Positions 1-8,037 of a DNA stretch of 64,000 nt are shown piece by piece (within the stretch, counting starts at the first letter, position 1; each line of letters begins with the position of its first letter). The position numbers and the translations under genes are program-made. The notes beneath the pieces are model-generated. The model was given only the letters and a program-made list of their open reading frames with translations, was not told the DNA's origin and did no database searches. Source of the DNA: an uncultured Clostridia bacterium (lineage in GTDB: Bacteria > Bacillota > Clostridia > Christensenellales > UBA3700); contig CAMBZZ010000005.1 of assembly GCA_945872615.1 (NCBI GenBank), positions 1 to 64,000 of the forward strand, in the 5' to 3' direction.

Positions 1-217
1 CTGATTTATTTGAACAAGAACTTAAAAAGTGTTGCACTTAGTTTGACAATTCACTCTAAGGCACTCATTTAACTCAAGTCGGAGGTCGATGACTTGCGTT
101 AGAAAAAAACTTACGGACACTCTATTGGTCGGACAGCACACCTCGTCAGACGGACAGTGCTGCTTTAGTAATAATATTGCCGACTAAGCCCTAGTCTTTA
201 ACTAGATCGTCTACAAG
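1..217. other. Unassigned sequence downstream of dacF
   Basis: No convincing gene, promoter or strong terminator was seen here. The segment lies between the window edge and the stop codon of dacF. In B. subtilis the spoIIA operon follows dacF, but nothing resembling its first gene starts in these bases. Confidence 0.4.
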
Positions 218-1387
218 TTACCATTGAGAAGCTAAGTCTTTGAAATAGTCGAACAGACTTGCCTTGTCCGCGTCTTGTTCTGCAACTAAATTAACCGTTC
301 GTTCGTTGCCTTGCGTGGTTATCGTTACACTACCCACGACGTCTCCCTTTTTGATAGGAGCTTTGACGTATTGAGGTAAGTTTACGCTTACGCTACCGAG
401 CTTTTCTCCTCCCTTGCAAAGAACCGCGACGTCACGTTCGGGTCTCACGGCAATGGATTTGACAGGAGACGCCTTGACTGCCAACTGCTCGGGCATATCT
501 TGGTCGTGCGAATACACAACTTGCTGTTTGTATGCGCCGAAACCGTAGTCAAACAGTTTACTTACTTGGTTAAAACGCGTCTTAGAATCGTTACATCCAA
601 TGACCGTGGCTACGACTTTTAGCCCGTTTCTTTGCGCGCAAGCCGACAAACAAAATCCCGCCTTAGCCGTATATCCCGTCTTACCTCCTATGCAGCCTTT
701 GTAATGTCTTATAAGTTTGTTGGTATTGACGAGTTGAGTAATTCTACCGTCGGGGTGAGTGTAATTCTCCAAATAGATACTTGCGTAATCGTAATATTTG
801 TCGTGCTTCATCAATTCTCTAGTCATAATATTGACGTCACGAGCCGTACTATATTGCTCGCGTTCGCTAGGAAGCCCCGTTGCACTACAAAACAACGTAT
901 TGTTCATACCCAATTCTTTAGCTCTTAAGTTCATCATCTCCACGAATGCCTCGTGGGAGCCCGCTATTCTCTCTGCCATCGCTACCGAAGCGTCGTTGGC
1001 AGATACTACTATTATTCCTTTGAGCAAATCGGTTACGGCGTAACTGTCACCCGTCTCCAAAAACATTTGAGAGCCGCCCATTGCCGAAGAATTAGCTGAG
1101 ATAGTAACCTTTTCGTCTAGAGTTACGTTGCCCTTATCAATCTCCTCCAAGGTAAGCAATGCCGTCATAATCTTGACCATGCTGGCAATCTCGTGCTTTT
1201 CGTCGGGCTTGTAACTGTACAATTCTAGTCCCGTGTCAAAGTCGGTCATATATTTGCTAAACGACTTGGAATCAACCGTTTCGTCCACACTCGCTTCTTG
1301 GATATTGGCAGGCAAACACAACGTTGAGCCTATAGCCAAAGTGAGCGTGACAAGCAATAAAAAAAATATCGAATAAAACTTTTTCAT
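218..1387 (-). CDS. dacF: D-alanyl-D-alanine carboxypeptidase, DacF/PBP5 type
   Basis: Low-molecular-weight penicillin-binding protein that removes the terminal D-Ala from peptidoglycan stem peptides outside the membrane. An N-terminal hydrophobic signal (about residues 5-25 counted from the upstream GTG) is followed by the three serine-acyltransferase motifs: SMVK (about 71-74, nucleophile Ser), SAN (131-133) and KTG (238-240). The last 100 residues fit the beta-rich C-terminal PBP5 domain. I chose the ATG at 1387 because a GAGGTG Shine-Dalgarno lies just upstream; a GTG two codons earlier overlaps that site. It lies downstream of deoB on the same strand, as dacF does relative to drm in B. 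subtilis, where the enzyme acts in spore cortex formation. Whether it is sporulation-specific here is not shown. Confidence 0.93.
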   Translation of the reverse strand: MKKFYSIFFLLLVTLTLAIGSTLCLPANIQEASVDETVDSKSFSKYMTDFDTGLELYSYKPDEKHEIASMVKIMTALLTLEEIDKGNVTLDEKVTISANSSAMGGSQMFLETGDSYAVTDLLKGIIVVSANDASVAMAERIAGSHEAFVEMMNLRAKELGMNNTLFCSATGLPSEREQYSTARDVNIMTRELMKHDKYYDYASIYLENYTHPDGRITQLVNTNKLIRHYKGCIGGKTGYTAKAGFCLSACAQRNGLKVVATVIGCNDSKTRFNQVSKLFDYGFGAYKQQVVYSHDQDMPEQLAVKASPVKSIAVRPERDVAVLCKGGEKLGSVSVNLPQYVKAPIKKGDVVGSVTITTQGNERTVNLVAEQDADKASLFDYFKDLASQW

Positions 1388-1488
1388 ATTCACCTCGCTA
1401 TGGCTTTATTGTGTGGATAATGATAAGCAATATTCGAAATTTATTATAAATTAGAGCAAATATTAGAATTATTTTAAGAAAACTATAT

Positions 1489-2613
1489 CTATTTGTTATT
1501 TATTTTGAAGAATTTTAGTATTTGTTCACCGACAAACCCAAAGCCGTCTATAGTGCCAAAATTGCGAGAAGAAACGCCCTTAGAATAAAAGAGTGCAGGC
1601 ACGTTTTCTCGCGAATGGTCGGTGCTTGGCGTGGACGGATCACAGCCGTGATCTGCCGTGATAATCAGAAGATCATCATCTTGCATTGCCTCAACGATTT
1701 CTACAAGTCTTGCGTCAAAATCTTGCAGACACTTTTTGTAACCCTCTATATCGTTGCGATGCCCGTACAACATATCGAAGTCAACAAGGTTGGAAAATAT
1801 CAAACATTCGTCATATTGGCGCATTGCCGATATTGTTGCGTCAACCACTTCTCGGTTGCCGTGAGCAACTATAGCCTCGTCAATTCCTACTCCGCTAAAT
1901 ATATCGTTGATTTTTCCTATTGCGATGGTCTTGACGCCATTGCGTTGCAATATATCGAGCGTACTCTCCCCTTGCGGCGGCAATCCGAAGTCTTTACGCT
2001 CCGCCGTACGATAGAAGTTGCCTTGTTCGTCTATAGCAAAAGGTCTCGCTATCACCCTAGCTACACCATCCTTGCCCGTCATAATCTTTCGCGCCTGCTC
2101 ACACATTTCGTATAGTCTTTGAGTGGAATATATAGTGTTACAGCACGCTATTTGCAACACGCTGTCAGCCGAAGTATAAACTATCGGATACCCTGTAGCC
2201 AAATGCTCATTGCCGAGCCTTGCAATAATCTCAGTACCGCTTGCCGCCTCGTTGCCAAGAACGCCGTCTACGCCCCATGCCTCGGTTAGGCGGGATATAA
2301 TGTCGGCATCGAAGCCGTGCGGATAGGTTGGATAGGGCTTGTCGGTGACTATGCCCATCAACTCAAAGTGTCCCGTAGTGGTATCCTTGGCACGTGACAA
2401 TTCTACGAGACGCGCATAACTTGCCTTAGGTGAGCTACACATAGGCAATATACTTACGCCGTCTATATTATTGAGCCCAAACGACACCAGATTAGGGATA
2501 TTTATGCCTTGCGAGATAGACAAGTAAGTATTGCTACCCTCGTCACCGTAGCATGCGGCGTCCTTTGCTCCGCCTATTCCGAAACTATCCAATACCAATA
2601 GAATTGCTTTCAT
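1489..2613 (-). CDS. deoB: Phosphopentomutase
   Basis: Converts (deoxy)ribose 1-phosphate to the 5-phosphate in nucleoside salvage; cytoplasmic. The N-terminal DSFGIGG motif carries the metal-binding Asp, and the C-terminal DHGCDP...TDHSREN motif carries the remaining Mn ligands of the alkaline-phosphatase superfamily. The length of 374 aa is slightly short of the usual 390-400. I chose the ATG at 2613, where the conserved MKAILLVLDSFG start lies. There is no Shine-Dalgarno, and TATAAT lies exactly 6 nt upstream, so the mRNA is probably leaderless. Twenty extra upstream codons are open but not conserved. Confidence 0.93.
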   Translation of the reverse strand: MKAILLVLDSFGIGGAKDAACYGDEGSNTYLSISQGINIPNLVSFGLNNIDGVSILPMCSSPKASYARLVELSRAKDTTTGHFELMGIVTDKPYPTYPHGFDADIISRLTEAWGVDGVLGNEAASGTEIIARLGNEHLATGYPIVYTSADSVLQIACCNTIYSTQRLYEMCEQARKIMTGKDGVARVIARPFAIDEQGNFYRTAERKDFGLPPQGESTLDILQRNGVKTIAIGKINDIFSGVGIDEAIVAHGNREVVDATISAMRQYDECLIFSNLVDFDMLYGHRNDIEGYKKCLQDFDARLVEIVEAMQDDDLLIITADHGCDPSTPSTDHSRENVPALFYSKGVSSRNFGTIDGFGFVGEQILKFFKINNK

Positions 2614-2619
2614 ATCACT

Positions 2620-2648
2620 ATTATATACCATATTTATGCGTTTGAAAA
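2620..2648 (-). promoter_or_regulatory. Predicted leaderless promoter of deoB
   Basis: On the minus strand the sequence reads TTTTCA (2643-2648), a 17-nt spacer, TATAAT (2620-2625), then AGTGAT and the deoB ATG. A start 6-7 nt after the -10 would put the 5' end at the initiation codon. The -35 is a weak match (4 of 6). Confidence 0.55.
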
Positions 2649-2704
2649 GATATAATTGTCCACAAAAATTCATAACCCGACAAATAAGCCAAACAAAACG
2701 GTAC

Positions 2705-2710
2705 TATAAT
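2705..2710 (+). promoter_or_regulatory. Predicted -10 element of the Spo0A-like gene
   Basis: TATAAT lies exactly 6 nt before the ATG at 2717, with no Shine-Dalgarno between. No good -35 was found at 16-18 nt, so an activator or another sigma factor may be needed. The promoter is divergent to that of deoB, about 80 bp away. Confidence 0.45.
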
Positions 2711-2716
2711 CTTAGT

Positions 2717-3052
2717 ATGCAAGAGCTGATTAAGAAGTATTTGATTACTATGGGTATTATGCCCAACTGTTCGGGATATAGATATTTGAGCGAACTAATC
2801 GGAGATTTATGCCACGGTAAAGAAATCTTTCCTCTAAAACACAACGGGTACAAAAAATTGTCCGATAAATATAGTCAAACCGTGGGAAATATCGATAAGA
2901 ATATCCAAAATTGTATTGCTAAAGCGTGGAACAACTGCGATATTGATTTGTTATACGCTCGATTCGGCAACACTATCGACCAGGACAAAGGAAAACCGAC
3001 GTGTAAGCAGTTTATCGTTCAATCCTATGAAAATTTAAGATTTTTGAAATAG
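2717..3052 (+). CDS. Stand-alone Spo0A C-terminal-type DNA-binding domain protein
   Basis: 111-aa protein that matches by eye the whole effector domain of Spo0A: an N-terminal helix with a PxxxxGYRYLSELI-like motif (about residues 15-28), a central helix-turn-helix (LSDKYSQTVGNIDKNI, about 48-63), IAKAW (about 67-71) and the C-terminal KPTCKQFI segment (about 93-100). In Spo0A this domain binds 0A boxes and follows a phosphorylatable receiver domain. Here there is no receiver: the protein starts at the effector domain. The recognition-helix region differs from the TASRVERAIRH type I remember, with several Arg replaced by Asn or Lys, so DNA specificity is probably changed. Divergent from deoB and followed by a SpoIIM-like gene. 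It could be a divergent paralogue or a constitutive regulator; it is unlikely to be the main Spo0A. Confidence 0.72.
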   Translation: MQELIKKYLITMGIMPNCSGYRYLSELIGDLCHGKEIFPLKHNGYKKLSDKYSQTVGNIDKNIQNCIAKAWNNCDIDLLYARFGNTIDQDKGKPTCKQFIVQSYENLRFLK

Positions 3053-3220
3053 TATCGATATAACCATCATATTGCTTTTATGAATCTATGGCGTTTGAGT
3101 GCAATTAATTTCCTCTCGAGCGTGACGACTATCGCTAATCCAACGCCAAGTCAACACGTGCGCATATCTGCGTGGGGCGAAATTTGACATATTTTGCAAA
3201 ACAACCCGATAAAATATTAT
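3053..3220 (+). promoter_or_regulatory. Intergenic region with putative promoter of the SpoIIM-like gene
   Basis: TTGACA at 3184-3189 is followed after 18 nt by GATAAA (3208-3213), with the ATG 7 nt further on. TAAAAT at 3210-3215 is an alternative -10 at a spacing of 20. No Shine-Dalgarno is present, so the transcript may again be leaderless or nearly so. No terminator for the preceding gene was identified. Confidence 0.4.
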
Positions 3221-3838
3221 ATGAAAAATCGCGACAAAAAAAAGACGAAAGTGAGATTTTACTTAGCCAACGTCAAGTCAATATTGGATATAGAAAAATT
3301 TTGGTGGATATATTTGCTGATAGCGATAATATCGATAGTAGGATTGATAATAGGTATTATGGTAGGCAAAAACATAGACAAACCCGACCAATTTTCCCCT
3401 TATCAACTAATTGCCCTATCTCAATACGGATATTTTGGCAATTTTTTGAAAATATCCTTCTACTTAGCTATAGCCGTATTTATAGCATTTTTGTCGATTT
3501 TGAACCCTTGCTTTGGATTGCTGAGTTTTTGCACGGCAATCTTTGTAGGCTATCGCATAGGGTATTTGATTACCGTATCTTTCAACGTCAACGTCGCTAC
3601 GGCTATATTGTCGCTTATATTTTATTATTTGCCTTTGTGGATTACGTTTTTGGCGGTTATAGCCACACAACTGATATTCAATCTCGGATATAATAATTGC
3701 CTAAAATCTATCAACTTGTGCAAAAATTTGATAGTATTATCGGCGCGCGTTGCTTTGATTTTGATTGTTTCTGCAATAATTATCGCACTCATCTTGTGCG
3801 TGTTGTTGCCGCTGCTATTCAATCTATTGTTCTTTTAG
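3221..3838 (+). CDS. SpoIIM-like integral membrane protein
   Basis: 205-aa protein with about five hydrophobic segments (roughly residues 29-48, 73-93, 97-120, 130-155 and 172-205) after a short basic N-terminus. Length, topology and the FGLLSFCTAIFVGYRIG segment fit the stage II sporulation protein M / DUF95 family. In spore formers SpoIIM forms the engulfment complex with SpoIID and SpoIIP in the septal membrane. Context agrees: in B. subtilis spoIIM, drm (deoB) and dacF are near neighbours. An upstream in-frame TTG would add nine residues but has no ribosome-binding site; I prefer the ATG. The assignment rests on eye alignment and synteny. A generic DUF95 membrane protein is the alternative. 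Confidence 0.55.
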   Translation: MKNRDKKKTKVRFYLANVKSILDIEKFWWIYLLIAIISIVGLIIGIMVGKNIDKPDQFSPYQLIALSQYGYFGNFLKISFYLAIAVFIAFLSILNPCFGLLSFCTAIFVGYRIGYLITVSFNVNVATAILSLIFYYLPLWITFLAVIATQLIFNLGYNNCLKSINLCKNLIVLSARVALILIVSAIIIALILCVLLPLLFNLLFF

Positions 3839-3980
3839 AGTTGCAAAGATTGAAAATATAAGTCGTCATAGCGACGTTGATAAAAGAAAAAACGGTATGC
3901 GCATTGCGATAAAACGCGTCGAAATCTATGCGCAATAGCTTAATTTTGTTTGCGGCAGACTTACTTATCACAATTACGTC

Positions 3981-4018
3981 AAAAAAAAATGCCACTTGCG
4001 ATTGCAAGTGACATTTTT
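3981..4018 (-). terminator. Terminator of rny (probably bidirectional)
   Basis: A stem of about 10 bp (GCCACTTGC / GCAAGTGAC) with a four-base loop is followed on the minus strand by a run of eight or nine T. On the plus strand it is followed by ATTTTT, so it may also end the SpoIIM-like transcript. Confidence 0.88.
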
Positions 4019-4020
4019 GA

Positions 4021-5622
4021 TTACTTGGCATACTCCGTATGTCTGACTTCCCTAATGACGTTGACTTTGATCTGACCCGGATATTCCAGCTCTGCCTCAA
4101 TCTTTTTGGCAATGTCCTTAGCCAAAAATGCCGTAGCTTTGTCGTCAACTTTTTCGGGTTTTACCATTACGCGGATTTCTCTTCCCGCTTGAATAGCAAA
4201 GGATTGTTCTACACCCTCGAATGCGTTGGCTACGCTCTCGAGTTTTTCTAGTCTCTTGACGTAATTTTCGAGCGACTCTCTTCTTGCGCCTGGTCTTGCA
4301 CCCGATATAGAGTCTGCCGCTTGTACGATAACTGCCTCGATGGTCTTAGCTTCTACGTCGCCGTGATGCGCTTCTATCGCATGTACGACCGCAGGGCTTT
4401 CTTTGAACTTCTTGGCAAGTTCTACACCAATAGATATGTGAGTACCTTCTACCTCGTGGTCTACCGCCTTACCTAAGTCGTGCAACAAACCCGCACGCTT
4501 GGCAACTTTGACGTCGGCGCCGAGCTCGGCTGCCATAATGCCTGCAAGATAGCTAACTTCCAATGAGTGTTTGAGTACGTTTTGACCGTAACTGGTACGA
4601 TACTTAAGTCTACCCAAAAGCTTTATAATCTCCGGATGCAAGCCGTATACGCCCGCGTCGAACGCTGCGTTTTCGCCCGCTTCCTTCATCTGCGCGTCAA
4701 GTTCTTTCTTAACCTTTTCGGCTGTCTCTTCGATGCGTGCAGGATGTATTCTGCCGTCGGAAACAAGCCTTTCGATAGTAAGTCTTGCGACCTCTCTTCT
4801 TACCGGGTCAAACCCCGACAAGGTTACTACGTCAGGCGTATCGTCGATGATAAGGTCTACGCCCGTAGCGTTTTCGATTGCACGGATATTTCTTCCCACT
4901 CTACCAATGAGGCGTCCTTTCATATCCTCGCTTGGGAGTTCTACTACCGAAACCGCGAACTCCGAAGCATGGTCAGCCGAACATCTTTGAATAGCCATAG
5001 CAACGATATTTTTTGCTTTTTTGTCGGCTTCTTCTTTGGCTTTTTGCTCGATTTCTTTTGCCTCTACGGCAGCGTCTCGGCGTGCCTCTTCCAAAAGTTC
5101 GTTCATTAAAACGTCCTTGGCTTCGGCTTGGGTCATCTGCGCAACCTTTTCGATCTCTTCAATCATTCTGGAATGAGCGTGTTGAATCTCTTCTTCCAAA
5201 TTGTCAAGTTTCTTTTCCTTTTCTTCGAGTTGGCGTTTTTTATCGTCAAGCACGTCGGACTTGTGGTCTATCGCACTCTCTTTTTTGGATAAAAAATCTT
5301 CTCTTTGAGCAAGTCTTTGTTCGGTGCGATTGATTTCGTTTCTTCTCTCTCTGCACTCTTTCTCAAACTCGCTTCTCAGTCTTTGCTGTTCGTCTTTTGC
5401 TTCAACTTTTGCCTCTTTGAGATAAGATTTAGCGTCTTGTCGACCCTCTTCTCTAATACGGTTGCACTCTTGCTTTACACTACCTACCATGCGGCGGGCT
5501 ACGAATCTGTAAATTAGCAAGCCGATTGCACAGCCTACCGCTACCATGGCTATGGCTATGCCTACTACGGCTCCCGAAGATATCCCAAGAAGATAATCGA
5601 AGCAACTGAATGTAGTTGTCAT
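4021..5622 (-). CDS. rny: Ribonuclease Y
   Basis: Membrane-anchored endoribonuclease that initiates mRNA decay in Firmicutes. 533 aa, with an N-terminal transmembrane helix (about residues 12-40), a long charged coiled coil (about 45-195), a KH RNA-binding domain (about 215-280, with [15 protein letters not shown]) and an HD phosphohydrolase domain (about 340-435, with [12 protein letters not shown]). The start is supported by AGGAGG 5 nt upstream of the ATG. It lies directly downstream of recA, as in many Firmicutes, but has its own consensus promoter and terminator. Confidence 0.97.
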   Translation of the reverse strand: MTTTFSCFDYLLGISSGAVVGIAIAMVAVGCAIGLLIYRFVARRMVGSVKQECNRIREEGRQDAKSYLKEAKVEAKDEQQRLRSEFEKECRERRNEINRTEQRLAQREDFLSKKESAIDHKSDVLDDKKRQLEEKEKKLDNLEEEIQHAHSRMIEEIEKVAQMTQAEAKDVLMNELLEEARRDAAVEAKEIEQKAKEEADKKAKNIVAMAIQRCSADHASEFAVSVVELPSEDMKGRLIGRVGRNIRAIENATGVDLIIDDTPDVVTLSGFDPVRREVARLTIERLVSDGRIHPARIEETAEKVKKELDAQMKEAGENAAFDAGVYGLHPEIIKLLGRLKYRTSYGQNVLKHSLEVSYLAGIMAAELGADVKVAKRAGLLHDLGKAVDHEVEGTHISIGVELAKKFKESPAVVHAIEAHHGDVEAKTIEAVIVQAADSISGARPGARRESLENYVKRLEKLESVANAFEGVEQSFAIQAGREIRVMVKPEKVDDKATAFLAKDIAKKIEAELEYPGQIKVNVIREVRHTEYAK

Positions 5623-5679
5623 ATTAACCTCCTGATATTAAATTGTTAAGTTGCAATAGCATATATTTATGCTTATTAT

Positions 5680-5708
5680 ATTATAAATAATATTAACTAT
5701 AAAGTCAA
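5680..5708 (-). promoter_or_regulatory. Promoter of rny
   Basis: TTGACT (5703-5708), 17-nt spacer, TATAAT (5680-5685) on the minus strand. This gives an untranslated leader of about 50 nt ending in a strong AGGAGG ribosome-binding site. Confidence 0.82.
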
Positions 5709-5723
5709 TACCAAATATACCAA

Positions 5724-6734
5724 TTATTTGTTTTCTCTCGTTTTTTCGATGATTTTGGTCTTGATTTCTTCGGCTACTTCCGGGTTGTCGTCAAGATACG
5801 ATATAGCCTTGTCTCTGCCTTGCGCAATCTTTTCGTCGTTGTAACTAATCCAAGACCCGCTCTTGAGCAAAATGCCCATATTGATACCCGTATCTACTAT
5901 GCAACCCATTGCCGATATGCCCTTGCCGAACAAAATATCGAATTCACAGTTTTTGAAAGGAGGCGCAACTTTGTTTTTGACGATTTTTACCTTGGCTTTG
6001 TTGCCTACGAACTCCGTGCCGTCTTTGATAGCGTCGCCCTTACGAACCTCCATTCTTACGCTAGAATAGAATTTAAGCGCCTTACCGCCCGGCGTAACTT
6101 CGGGATTGCCGAACATAACGCCGACCTTCTCTCTAAGTTGGTTGATAAAGATAAGACAAGTGTTGGTCTTGCTGATAATTGCCGTCAACTTTCTGAGGGC
6201 TTGCGACATAAGTCTCGCTTGCAAACCAATGGTAGATTGTCCCATTTCTCCCTCGATTTCCGCTCTAGGAGTGAGTGCCGCAACCGAGTCGATGACGATT
6301 ATATCTATGGAGTTGCTACGTACCAAAGTCTCGGCAATATTGAGTCCTTGCTCTGCATCGTCGGGTTGAGAGACGTAAAGATTATTGACGTCAACGCCCA
6401 ATTTTTCGGCGTAAACCGGGTCCAAAGCATGCTCCGCGTCGATAAAGGCAGCCGTTCCGCCATTCTTCTGACATTCGGCGATAGCGCTCAAAGCAACCGT
6501 CGTCTTACCCGAAGACTCGGGGCCGTAAATCTCTATAATTCTTCCCTTAGGAAGACCTCCGACGCCCAGCGCCATATCGAGCGACAAGCAACCCGTACTG
6601 ATGACCTCGATAGGTCCTACGCTCTCGTCTCCCAATTTCATTATTGCACCCTTGCCGTATTGTTTTTCTATCTTGGCGATTGCATCTTCTATCAAACTAT
6701 TTTTTTCATTGTCAACTTTCTTGTCTTTAGCCAT
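5724..6734 (-). CDS. recA: Recombinase RecA
   Basis: ATP-dependent strand-exchange protein of homologous recombination that triggers LexA cleavage. 336 aa. Walker A GPESSGKT (71-78), Walker B IIVIDS (about 145-150), L2 loop [11 protein letters not shown] (about 212-222). The C-terminus is short and mixed in charge. A GAGG ribosome-binding site precedes the ATG. Only 12 bp separate it from cinA, so it is cotranscribed with the ftsK-rimO-pgsA-cinA series. No LexA-type box was recognised close to the gene. Confidence 0.98.
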   Translation of the reverse strand: MAKDKKVDNEKNSLIEDAIAKIEKQYGKGAIMKLGDESVGPIEVISTGCLSLDMALGVGGLPKGRIIEIYGPESSGKTTVALSAIAECQKNGGTAAFIDAEHALDPVYAEKLGVDVNNLYVSQPDDAEQGLNIAETLVRSNSIDIIVIDSVAALTPRAEIEGEMGQSTIGLQARLMSQALRKLTAIISKTNTCLIFINQLREKVGVMFGNPEVTPGGKALKFYSSVRMEVRKGDAIKDGTEFVGNKAKVKIVKNKVAPPFKNCEFDILFGKGISAMGCIVDTGINMGILLKSGSWISYNDEKIAQGRDKAISYLDDNPEVAEEIKTKIIEKTRENK

Positions 6735-6746
6735 AATTAACCTCGC

Positions 6747-7448
6747 TTAAAATTTTGTTATATAATCGAGCAACAGATACAACGCTTTATCCGTTACACT
6801 CTTCCTAATTACGTTGCGTTCTCCGTCCAATTCGAGACGAATAACGTCGACAAAACCCTCTCCTGCTACTCCTACGAAAGCCAAACCGACGGGGGTGTCG
6901 TTTTCGTCACTGGCGGGTCCCGCGCAACCCGTAGTGGCAATTACGAAATTGTTGTCTTTGTTTTTTAGCCCCATAGCCATCTCTCTCGCAGTCTCCTCGC
7001 TAACCGCACCGTACTGCTTGAGCGTGGACAATTTGACGTGAAGTCTCTTGACTTTGCTGGCGTTGGTATAAGTCACGAGCGCTTCGTTGAGAACGCCCGA
7101 ACTGCCCGACACGTTGACTATTCTACTACTGAGCATGCCACCCGTAAGCGACTCGGCAACGGCAATTCTTATGCCCTTGTCTAGACATATCCTTACTACC
7201 TTTTGCTCGAGAGTTTCGTCGTCCTCGCTGTATATCTTGTTGCCTAGCACTCTTTTTACAGCGTCTATCGTGGCAAAAAAATCCTCTTCTTCGCCACCGA
7301 AATTGTCGACTATTATCTTGTAGTCCAGTCCTTCGCTATCGACTGCGACGGTTATACCTTCGGTAGAGAGTTCCAACACCTCGTCCACCTCTTCCGCTGT
7401 CAATTCTAACGCTCTAATGATACATAAATCTTTGTTCTTGTCTATCAT
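6747..7448 (-). CDS. Compact CinA-like protein lacking the N-terminal MoCF domain
   Basis: The C-terminal 155 residues are a clear CinA C-terminal (nicotinamide-nucleotide amidase, PncC) domain: AESLTGGMLSSRI, YTNASK, GAVSEETAREMA and TTGCAGPASDE are recognisable. The 75 or so residues before it resemble the CinA middle (KH-like) domain, including the DDETLEQ linker. The usual 170-residue N-terminal COG1058 pyrophosphatase domain is absent and no remnant is encoded upstream, because pgsA ends 4 nt before the start. So amidase activity (NMN to nicotinic acid mononucleotide) is expected, but not ADP-ribose pyrophosphatase. I chose the ATG at 7448; an upstream in-frame start would overlap pgsA. 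Confidence 0.88.
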   Translation of the reverse strand: MIDKNKDLCIIRALELTAEEVDEVLELSTEGITVAVDSEGLDYKIIVDNFGGEEEDFFATIDAVKRVLGNKIYSEDDETLEQKVVRICLDKGIRIAVAESLTGGMLSSRIVNVSGSSGVLNEALVTYTNASKVKRLHVKLSTLKQYGAVSEETAREMAMGLKNKDNNFVIATTGCAGPASDENDTPVGLAFVGVAGEGFVDVIRLELDGERNVIRKSVTDKALYLLLDYITKF

Positions 7449-7452
7449 AATC

Positions 7453-8037
7453 TTATTCTTTAGTTTCGGCAAGAATTGCCTTGTTTTTGAGTATATAGTT
7501 GAGCCCGCTGACTATCGTCATCACCGTGGCAAAGACGAAAATAACCGTGCCTATCCAAGCAAAGACTTTGAATGCCACGTATTCTACTTGCATTGCAGGC
7601 GGCGCAAAAAGTATGAACGCCATGCTAAGCATTGTCGAAGCCGTCTTGATTTTGCCTAGTTTGTCTGCGGCTAAGACAAAGTTGCGCAGTGCTGCCATTT
7701 GTCTAAAAAGCCCGATGATAAGTTCTCTCGCCATAATCAACACGGCACATATCATCGCCAAATAAGGAATAGGCAAATAACCGCCCTCCACTATGACGAA
7801 AAGCCCCGCCACAACCAAAACTTTGTCGGCTATAGGGTCAAGAAATTTGCCGAGATTGGTGACAAGATTGTACTTGCGAGCCAAGTGTCCGTCTACGTAA
7901 TCGGTAAGCGAAGCTAACATAAAGATAAGCCACGTAAAAATAAACGCATACTTCCACACCGATTGCAAGCAATACGACAAAATAACTATCGGTATCAATA
8001 TCAGTCTTGCGACCGTGATTTTTGTTGGTAAATTCAT
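7453..8037 (-). CDS. pgsA: CDP-diacylglycerol-glycerol-3-phosphate 3-phosphatidyltransferase
   Basis: Integral membrane enzyme making phosphatidylglycerol phosphate, the committed step to phosphatidylglycerol and cardiolipin. The CDP-alcohol phosphatidyltransferase motif D-x2-DG-x2-AR-x8-G-x3-D-x3-D is complete at residues 46-71. About five hydrophobic helices are visible in 194 aa. The start codon overlaps the rimO stop as ATGA, which implies coupled translation. Confidence 0.95.
   Translation of the reverse strand: MNLPTKITVARLILIPIVILSYCLQSVWKYAFIFTWLIFMLASLTDYVDGHLARKYNLVTNLGKFLDPIADKVLVVAGLFVIVEGGYLPIPYLAMICAVLIMARELIIGLFRQMAALRNFVLAADKLGKIKTASTMLSMAFILFAPPAMQVEYVAFKVFAWIGTVIFVFATVMTIVSGLNYILKNKAILAETKE

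Noticed and set aside
1564..2115. Plus-strand frame opposite deoB
   Set aside because: Antisense to a well-supported enzyme gene; no start signals.
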